Positions 5,939 to 9,815 of a DNA stretch of 9,815 nt are shown here, piece after piece. Both the position numbers and the translations under genes were made by a program. The stretch covers positions 1 through 9,815 of the forward strand of contig CAXMNG010000326.1 of NCBI GenBank assembly GCA_964194585.1. Reading direction: 5' to 3'. The stretch comes from JAABYT01 sp964194585 (GTDB lineage Bacteria; Pseudomonadota; Gammaproteobacteria; HK1). The notes under the pieces are model-generated. The model did not search any database and was not told where the DNA came from. It saw only the letters and a list, made by a program, of their open reading frames with translations. Within the stretch, counting starts at the first letter, position 1, and the number at the start of each line of letters is the position of its first letter.

Positions 5939-5967
5939 GCTGCGTGAGCCAGTTGAGCGATAAAGCT

Positions 5968-6510
5968 ATGACAAGACTGCGTGAACATTATAAGAGCACG
6001 GTTGAGCCGGCACTCATGGAGCGCTTCGGCTATCAATCCGTCATGCAGATTCCCCGGCTCGAGAAGATCACGATCAACATGGGAGTCGGAGAGGCGCTGG
6101 CCGACAAGAAAGTGCTGGACCATGCTGTTGCGGATCTTACCAAGATTTCCGGACAGCACCCGATCATCACCAAGGCGCGGAAATCGGTTGCCGCTTTCAA
6201 AGTGCGCGAAGGTTGGCCCATCGGGTGCAAGGTGACCGTCCGCGGCAATCGCATGTACGAGTTTCTCGACCGTCTGATCAACATCGCAATCCCGCGTACC
6301 CGGGATTTCCGCGGATTCAGTCCGCGTGCTTTCGACGGACGCGGCAACTACAGCCTGGGCGTGACCGAGCAGATAATATTTCCAGAGGTCGATTACGACC
6401 AGATCGACACGATCCGGGGATTGGATGTGGCGATTACCACCAGTGCGAGAACGGACGAGGAAGGTCGAGCGCTGCTCGAAGGGTTCAGTTTTCCATTCCG
6501 ACAGAATTAA
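5968..6510 (+). CDS. rplE: 50S ribosomal protein L5
   Basis: From the ATG at 5968 the product is 180 residues (E. coli 179). It begins MTRLREHYKSTVEPALMERF, which aligns end to end with the E. coli start. Conserved features are EKITINMGVGEALADKKVLD, ITKARKSVAAFK and the P-site loop region around FRGFSPRAFDGRGNYSLG at 114-131. L5 binds 5S rRNA in the central protuberance and contacts P-site tRNA. The frame is open upstream to TTG 5935, which overlaps the rplX stop, with further GTG and TTG codons at 5944 and 5953; use of these would add 5 to 11 residues not present in E. coli L5. The ATG is preferred on homology, although its ribosome-binding site is poor. In E. coli the S8 repressor site lies at this junction. 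Confidence 0.97.
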   Translation: MTRLREHYKSTVEPALMERFGYQSVMQIPRLEKITINMGVGEALADKKVLDHAVADLTKISGQHPIITKARKSVAAFKVREGWPIGCKVTVRGNRMYEFLDRLINIAIPRTRDFRGFSPRAFDGRGNYSLGVTEQIIFPEVDYDQIDTIRGLDVAITTSARTDEEGRALLEGFSFPFRQN

Positions 6511-6525
6511 ACGGCGGGAACCGAT

Positions 6526-6831
6526 ATGGCGAAGCTTTCACTGATTAACCGCGAAGCCAAGCGCTTGGCGATGGTGCAGAAGTACGCTTCCAAGAGGGCG
6601 GCGTTGAAAGCGAGGGTGAGCGATCAGAGTTTGACTGGCGACGAGCGCCGCGAAGCGATTCGCGAGCTTCAGCGCCTGCCGCGGAACGCGAGCCCGGTGA
6701 GGTTGCGAAACCGGTGCCGAATTACCGGCCGCCCCCATGGTTTCTACAGAAAGTTCGGCCTGGGTCGAAACAAGTTGCGCGAGGCCGCCATGCACGGTGA
6801 CGTGCCAGGGCTCGTCAAGGCGAGCTGGTGA
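6526..6831 (+). CDS. rpsN: 30S ribosomal protein S14, long zinc-free form
   Basis: The product is 101 residues, the same length as E. coli S14. The C-terminal half shows NRCRITGRPHGFYRKFGLGR and ends VPGLVKASW. It carries a single cysteine (Cys64) and none of the paired CxxC motifs of the short zinc-binding form, so it is the C- type. S14 sits in the 30S head near S3 and S10 and is added late in assembly. GCGGGAA upstream of the ATG serves as a ribosome-binding site. The stop TGA at 6829-6831 is overlapped by a GTG (GTGA) that opens the small frame described next. Confidence 0.99.
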   Translation: MAKLSLINREAKRLAMVQKYASKRAALKARVSDQSLTGDERREAIRELQRLPRNASPVRLRNRCRITGRPHGFYRKFGLGRNKLREAAMHGDVPGLVKASW

Positions 6832-6893
6832 CGGCATCAGTTACGGATTTTAACGAATTGCTGAGAGATTCAGTCGAGGCCACCGAAAAATGA
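6828..6893 (+). CDS. Possible 21-residue small ORF filling the rpsN-rpsH spacer
   Basis: A GTG at 6828 overlaps the rpsN stop (GTGA), and AAGG at 6817-6820 lies 7 nt upstream as a reasonable ribosome-binding site. The frame stays open for 21 codons and ends at TGA 6891-6893, which overlaps the rpsH ATG at 6890 (ATGA). The peptide starts MTASVTDFNELLRDSV and ends Glu-Lys. It is acidic (net about -3), and Val5, Phe8, Leu11, Leu12 and Val16 could form one face of a helix. I recognise no family. About half of its third codon positions are G or C, apparently lower than in the neighbouring genes, and it uses an AGA arginine codon, which argues against an ordinary highly expressed gene. It may be a real microprotein, a ribosome-relay element for S8, or chance. 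Confidence 0.3.
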   Translation: MTASVTDFNELLRDSVEATEK

Positions 6894-7285
6894 GCATGCA
6901 AGATCCAATCGCGGATATGTTCACCCGCATTCGCAACGGACTGTCTGCAGGGAAGATGCGCGTGATCATGCCCATGTCCAAGCAGAAGATGGCGATCGCC
7001 AATCTTCTCAAGGACCAGGGGTATATTCGCGATCTGGCTACCGAGGATCAGAAGGGCAAGCCCCAGCTGTCCATCGTTCTCAAGTACCATGAGGGCAACC
7101 CCGTAATCGATAAAATTCAGCGGGTCAGCCGCCCGGGGCTGCGGGTTTTCAAGAACAAGGACAAGTTGCCGAGGGTCATGAACGGCCTCGGTATCGCGAT
7201 TATTTCCACCTCTCGGGGCATGATGACCGACAAAGCGGCGCGCGAAGCCGGGCACGGCGGCGAAGTCGTCGGCATCGTCACCTAG
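6890..7285 (+). CDS. rpsH: 30S ribosomal protein S8
   Basis: The product is 131 residues (E. coli 130). It begins MSMQDPIADMFTRIRNG and contains QRVSRPGLRVF at 77-87 and the RNA-contact segment ISTSRGMMTD at 105-114. S8 binds helix 21 of 16S rRNA in the platform and is the classic translational repressor of the spc operon in E. coli. The extreme C-terminus is unusual: after GGE it reads VVGIVT, where E. coli has IICYVA, so the Cys-Tyr pair is missing. GAGG at 6876-6879 lies 10 nt before the ATG. The 58-nt region after rpsN is the largest spacer in the window and is spanned by a 21-codon open frame. Confidence 0.98.
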   Translation: MSMQDPIADMFTRIRNGLSAGKMRVIMPMSKQKMAIANLLKDQGYIRDLATEDQKGKPQLSIVLKYHEGNPVIDKIQRVSRPGLRVFKNKDKLPRVMNGLGIAIISTSRGMMTDKAAREAGHGGEVVGIVT

Positions 7286-7297
7286 GAGAGCGAGGGC

Positions 7298-7831
7298 ATG
7301 TCCAGAGTTGCGAGTAAACCCATCAGCGTGCCGTCCGGCGTGGACGTCACGATCGAGGGCCGGACTGTCACTGTCAAGGGCCCCAAGGGGACGTTGGAGC
7401 ATCGGCTCCACGAAACGGTTGAGGTCTCGCGCGGCGACGGTGCCCTGCATTGCAGCGTCCGCGAGGGCGCGGACAACAGCTTGGCGTTCGCTGGGACGAC
7501 GCGCTCCGTGATCAACAACATGGTCGTGGGAGTCAGCGAGGGATTCGAGCGGCGCCTGCAACTCGTCGGCGTCGGCTATCGCGCGCAGATGCAGGGTAAC
7601 GCGCTGAACCTGGCCCTGGGATATTCCCATCCGGTCAAGTTCCAGGCGCCGGAAGGCGTGACACTGGAGACACCTTCTCAGACGGAGATCGTGGTGCGCG
7701 GTTTCGACAAGCAGAAGGTCGGTCAGGCGGCGGCGGAGATCCGTGCCTTCCGGCCGCCGGAACCCTACAAGGGCAAGGGTGTCAAGTACAGCGATGAATT
7801 GGTTCGGCGCAAGGAAGCGAAAAAGAAGTAG
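7298..7831 (+). CDS. rplF: 50S ribosomal protein L6
   Basis: The product is 177 residues, identical in length to E. coli L6. It has the expected two tandem L6 folds: the first ends near TTRSVINNMVVGV (67-79), and the second contains QLVGVGYRAQ and the signature IRAFRPPEPYKGKGVKY at 148-164. The C-terminus is a lysine-rich tail. L6 lies near the sarcin-ricin loop and the base of the L7/L12 stalk and is needed late in 50S assembly. AGGAG at 7284-7288 overlaps the rpsH stop codon and is 9 nt before the ATG. Confidence 0.99.
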   Translation: MSRVASKPISVPSGVDVTIEGRTVTVKGPKGTLEHRLHETVEVSRGDGALHCSVREGADNSLAFAGTTRSVINNMVVGVSEGFERRLQLVGVGYRAQMQGNALNLALGYSHPVKFQAPEGVTLETPSQTEIVVRGFDKQKVGQAAAEIRAFRPPEPYKGKGVKYSDELVRRKEAKKK

Positions 7832-7839
7832 GTACGCAT

Positions 7840-8193
7840 ATGGACAAGAAACGAATGAGAATGCGCCGCAGCGGGCGGGCGCGCGCGAAGATCAGAGAGC
7901 TGGACGTTCCAAGGCTTTGCGTACACCGCACGCCGTCGCATATCTATGCCCAGATCATCGTTTCCGGCGGCGCCGTGACGCAGGTCAGTGCATCGACGGT
8001 GGAAAAAGACGTCAAGAAGGACCTCGGCTTTGGCGGCAACATCAAAGCCGCCGTCGTCATCGGACGGCTGATCGCCGAGCGTGCCGTTGCCAAGGGCGTC
8101 GAGAAGGTCGCTTTCGACCGCGCCGGGTTCAGGTATCACGGCCGCATCAAGGCGCTGGCGGAGAGCGCGCGTGAGCACGGGCTGAAGTTTTAG
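7840..8193 (+). CDS. rplR: 50S ribosomal protein L18
   Basis: The product is 117 residues, the same as E. coli L18. An Arg/Lys-rich disordered N-terminus (residues 1-17) is followed by the core VHRTPSHIYAQII and the C-terminal FDRAGFRYHGRIKALAESAR. L18 binds 5S rRNA together with L5 and L25 and brings it into the central protuberance. It starts 8 nt after rplF with a modest AGG 7 nt upstream of the ATG. Its TAG stop lies inside a good AGGAG ribosome-binding site (8192-8196) that is best spaced for a minicistron at 8203 rather than for rpsE. Confidence 0.99.
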   Translation: MDKKRMRMRRSGRARAKIRELDVPRLCVHRTPSHIYAQIIVSGGAVTQVSASTVEKDVKKDLGFGGNIKAAVVIGRLIAERAVAKGVEKVAFDRAGFRYHGRIKALAESAREHGLKF

Positions 8194-8226
8194 GAGACAA
8201 CGATGAAAGGGTCGAAAAATGGCTAA
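8192..8226 (+). other. Ribosome-binding site plus possible 7-codon minicistron overlapping the rpsE start
   Basis: AGGAG at 8192-8196 lies 6 nt before an ATG at 8203. That frame reads MKGSKNG and stops at TAA 8224-8226, overlapping the rpsE start (8219) by 8 nt in another frame. The same AGGAG is 22 nt from the rpsE ATG, too far for normal use. rpsE has only AAGGG at 8207-8211 as a local signal, and this lies inside the minicistron. Confidence 0.35.
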
Positions 8227-8725
8227 TTTTCAAGGTCCATCGAGCAGCGACGATCTCGTCGAGAAGCTGGTCGGCATCAATCGTGTCGCCAAGGTGGTCA
8301 AAGGCGGCCGTCAGTTCGGCTTCACGGCCCTGACCGTGGTCGGTGATGGCAAAGGCCGTGTGGGTATGGGACGCGGAAAGGCCCGCGAAGTGCCCGCCGC
8401 CATCCAGAAGGCGATGGAAAATGCCCGCAAGAACATGATTTCGGTGGCGCTCAAGGGCGGTACCCTGCAGTACGCGATGATGGCCCGGCACGGCGCGGCC
8501 AAGGTTTACATGCAACCGGCATCGGAGGGCACCGGAATCATCGCCGGCGGTCCGATGCGGGCGGTGTTCGAGGTCCTGGGGGTGCGCGATGTGCTGGCGA
8601 AATGTATCGGTTCGCCGAACCCTATCAACGTCATCCGGGCGACCGTCAAGGGTCTCGCCGGGATGTCGTCTCCGGCGCAGATTGCGGCGAAGCGCGGCCT
8701 GCCGGTCGAGGAGATAGTGGGTTAA
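8219..8725 (+). CDS. rpsE: 30S ribosomal protein S5
   Basis: The product is 168 residues (E. coli 167). The N-terminal double-stranded-RNA-binding fold includes the loop INRVAKVVKGGRQFGF at 20-35, the region where E. coli spectinomycin-resistance changes map. This is followed by GDGKGRVGMGRGKAREVPAA at 42-61, MQPASEGTGIIAGG at 98-111 and a C-terminal AAKRGLPVEEIVG. In the second block Arg52 stands where E. coli has Tyr (GYGKA). S5 lies at the mRNA entry channel with S3 and S4 and contributes to decoding fidelity. The ATG at 8219 begins MANFQG and aligns with the family. Its start overlaps the minicistron at 8203-8226. Confidence 0.99.
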   Translation: MANFQGPSSSDDLVEKLVGINRVAKVVKGGRQFGFTALTVVGDGKGRVGMGRGKAREVPAAIQKAMENARKNMISVALKGGTLQYAMMARHGAAKVYMQPASEGTGIIAGGPMRAVFEVLGVRDVLAKCIGSPNPINVIRATVKGLAGMSSPAQIAAKRGLPVEEIVG

Positions 8726-8728
8726 GCC

Positions 8729-8929
8729 ATGGCTACCGGGAATTCGGACAAGAAGACCGTCAAGGTGACTCTGGTGCGCAGCATCAACGGCCGCCTCAAG
8801 AGCCACAAGGCCTGCGTGAGGGGCTTGGGGCTGCGCCGCATCCACCACACGGTGGAGGTGGAGGATACTCCCTGCACCCGCGGCATGATCAACAAGGTGT
8901 CGTACATGGTACGGGTCGAGGAGGCGTGA
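8729..8929 (+). CDS. rpmD: 50S ribosomal protein L30
   Basis: The product is 66 residues (E. coli 59). After an N-terminal segment six residues longer than in E. coli (MATGNSDKKTVKVTLVRS), it shows the conserved GRLKSHKACVRGLGLRRIHH and the C-terminal VEDTPCTRGMINKVSYMVRV. This is the short bacterial form of L30, a small alpha/beta protein bound to 23S rRNA domain II. The ATG is 3 nt after the rpsE stop. A GAGGAG at 8708-8713 is 15 nt upstream, rather far, so coupling to rpsE is likely. L30 is absent from some bacterial lineages; here it is intact. Confidence 0.98.
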   Translation: MATGNSDKKTVKVTLVRSINGRLKSHKACVRGLGLRRIHHTVEVEDTPCTRGMINKVSYMVRVEEA

Positions 8930-8934
8930 CAGCC

Positions 8935-9372
8935 ATGCAATTGAATCAATTGCGTCCCCGCGCGGGCGCGCGCAAGGCAGGCAAGCGTGTCGGCCGTGGC
9001 GCCGGCTCAGGAGTGGGCAAGACCGCGGGCCGGGGGCACAAGGGCCAGCGCTCGCGCTCCGGCGGCCATTCCGTGGTGGGTTTCGAGGGCGGCCAGATGC
9101 CGCTGCAGCGGCGCCTGCCGAAATTCGGATTCGTGTCCCGCAAGGCACGATTCAACGCTGAGGTGCGGGTTGGCGATCTGGGCTCGTTGAATGCCGACAG
9201 CATCGATTTGGAGGCTTTGAAGGTGGCGAAGATCGTTGGCAAGCGTGTCAAGCGCGCCAAGATCATCGCCGCAGGCAAGCTCGACAAGGCCGTCGTGGTC
9301 AAGGGCATTGCCGTGACCCCGGGCGCCCGGGCGGCCATCGAAGCGGCCGGCGGTAAGGTGGAGCCGAGCTGA
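8935..9372 (+). CDS. rplO: 50S ribosomal protein L15
   Basis: The product is 145 residues from ATG 8935 (E. coli 144). The frame is open further upstream through rpmD and rpsE, but the L15 N-terminus MQLNQLRPRAGARKAGKRVG begins here, and GAGGAGG at 8918-8924 is 10 nt upstream. The Gly/Arg/Lys-rich extended N-terminal arm (GAGSGVGKTAGRGHKGQRSR) penetrates the rRNA. FEGGQMPLQRRLPKFGF at 50-66 is the family signature, and GARAAIEAAGGKVE closes the C-terminal globular domain. L15 joins domains of 23S rRNA late in 50S assembly. It starts 5 nt after the rpmD stop and ends 5 nt before secY. Confidence 0.99.
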   Translation: MQLNQLRPRAGARKAGKRVGRGAGSGVGKTAGRGHKGQRSRSGGHSVVGFEGGQMPLQRRLPKFGFVSRKARFNAEVRVGDLGSLNADSIDLEALKVAKIVGKRVKRAKIIAAGKLDKAVVVKGIAVTPGARAAIEAAGGKVEPS

Positions 9373-9377
9373 ATTCG

Positions 9378-9815
9378 ATGGCACGGGCACCAAAAGCCGC
9401 CACTGGCGGCGGACCAACTGCCGAGCTCAAGCACCGGTTGCTGTTCGTGGTCGGCGCGTTGATCGTCTACCGCATGGGGTCCTACATACCGGTGCCGGGC
9501 ATCGACCCGGTCGCTCTCGGCGTCCTGTTCGACCAGCAGCGCGGCACCATTCTCGACATGTTCAACATGTTCTCCGGCGGCGCGCTGGGGCGCTTTTCGG
9601 TGTTTGCCATCGGCATCATGCCTTACATCTCCGCGGCCATCATCATGCAGCTTCTCACCCACGTGGACCCGCGGCTGAAGGAGCTGCGCAAGGAAGGCGA
9701 GGCCGGGCGGCGCAAGATCACGCGCTATACACGCTACGGCACGGTCGCCCTGGCGAGCTTCCAGGCCCTGGGCGTCGCCATCGCGCTGGAAAGCCAGCAG
9801 GCGGGCGCGCTTCCG
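9378..9815 (+). CDS. secY: Preprotein translocase subunit SecY, N-terminal part (3' end outside window)
   Basis: The frame is open from ATG 9378 to the right edge, giving 146 of roughly 440 residues. It contains ELKHRLLFVVGALIVYRMGS (first membrane segment, about 21-38), the plug region GTILDMFNMFSGGALGRFSV, membrane segment 2b with GIMPYISAAIIMQLL (79-93), the loop RKEGEAGRRKITRYTRYG, and most of membrane segment 3 (about 121-137). Ile80 and Ile84 align with E. coli pore-ring residues Ile82 and Ile86. SecY forms the protein-conducting channel of the inner membrane with SecE and SecG. AAGGTGGAG near 9355-9363 is 14 nt upstream, so coupling to rplO is likely. The usual rpmJ and rpsM would be beyond the window. 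Confidence 0.98.
   Translation, partial: MARAPKAATGGGPTAELKHRLLFVVGALIVYRMGSYIPVPGIDPVALGVLFDQQRGTILDMFNMFSGGALGRFSVFAIGIMPYISAAIIMQLLTHVDPRLKELRKEGEAGRRKITRYTRYGTVALASFQALGVAIALESQQAGALP

Noticed and set aside
6861..6873. CTGA/TCAG hairpin in the rpsN-rpsH spacer as an S8-binding site
   Set aside because: A 4-bp stem is too weak, and I could not match the known internal-loop features of the S8 site.
6815..7630. 271-codon - strand open frame opposite rpsH and rplF
   Set aside because: Shadow of real + strand genes; composition is typical of antisense frames in biased codon usage.
8602..8934. N-terminal extension of L15 through rpsE and rpmD
   Set aside because: The frame is open by chance; L15 homology and a strong ribosome-binding site place the start at 8935.
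8147..9148. 333-codon open frame on the - strand opposite rpsE, rpmD and rplO
   Set aside because: It mirrors highly conserved ribosomal genes in GC-rich DNA, has a low-complexity Arg/His/Ala composition and shows no recognisable domain.
1..9815. A hidden defence, mobile or biosynthetic system
   Set aside because: Both strands are accounted for by contiguous translation genes with spacers of at most 58 nt; no insertion, inverted repeat pair, array or foreign gene is visible.

Overview
The window is a same-strand run of translation genes: the 3' end of tuf (EF-Tu), then the complete S10 cluster (rpsJ-rplC-rplD-rplW-rplB-rpsS-rplV-rpsC-rplP-rpmC-rpsQ), then most of the spc cluster (rplN-rplX-rplE-rpsN-rpsH-rplF-rplR-rpsE-rpmD-rplO), and the first 146 codons of secY. 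The protein sequences, the gene order and the 101-residue zinc-free S14 all point to a moderately GC-rich gammaproteobacterium. I cannot place it below class from this segment.

Layout: 1-132 is the EF-Tu C-terminus. 158-5206 holds the S10-type genes (S10, L3, L4, L23, L2, S19, L22, S3, L16, L29, S17). 5234-9372 holds the spc-type genes (L14, L24, L5, S14, S8, L6, L18, S5, L30, L15). 9378 to the right edge is the start of SecY. All genes are on the + strand. No spacer exceeds 58 nt, and I see no terminator, tRNA, mobile element or CRISPR array. The usual breaks of the Escherichia coli arrangement are missing: tuf to rpsJ is 25 nt, too short for an E. coli-size S10 leader, and rpsQ to rplN is 27 nt, with no recognisable promoter. 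The str, S10 and spc clusters therefore look like one continuous transcription unit whose promoter lies upstream of the window.

Function: the genes supply early-assembly and core proteins of both ribosomal subunits, the 5S rRNA binders L5 and L18, the exit-tunnel proteins L4, L22, L23, L24 and L29, a translation elongation factor, and the pore of the Sec translocon that docks at the tunnel exit.

No new multigene system is present. The most interesting signals are at the junctions. A 21-codon GTG-started frame exactly fills the rpsN-rpsH spacer, overlapping the S14 stop (GTGA) and the S8 start (ATGA). Seven-codon ATG minicistrons overlap the starts of rplB and rpsE. Together with conventional ATGA/TGATG overlaps these suggest a stop-to-start ribosome relay through the operon. 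Other points of note are an 18-residue N-terminal extension of S17 with no alternative start codon, unusual residues at the L22 tunnel hairpin, an atypical S8 C-terminus, and a perfect 14-bp palindrome inside rpsJ framed by 9-bp direct repeats.
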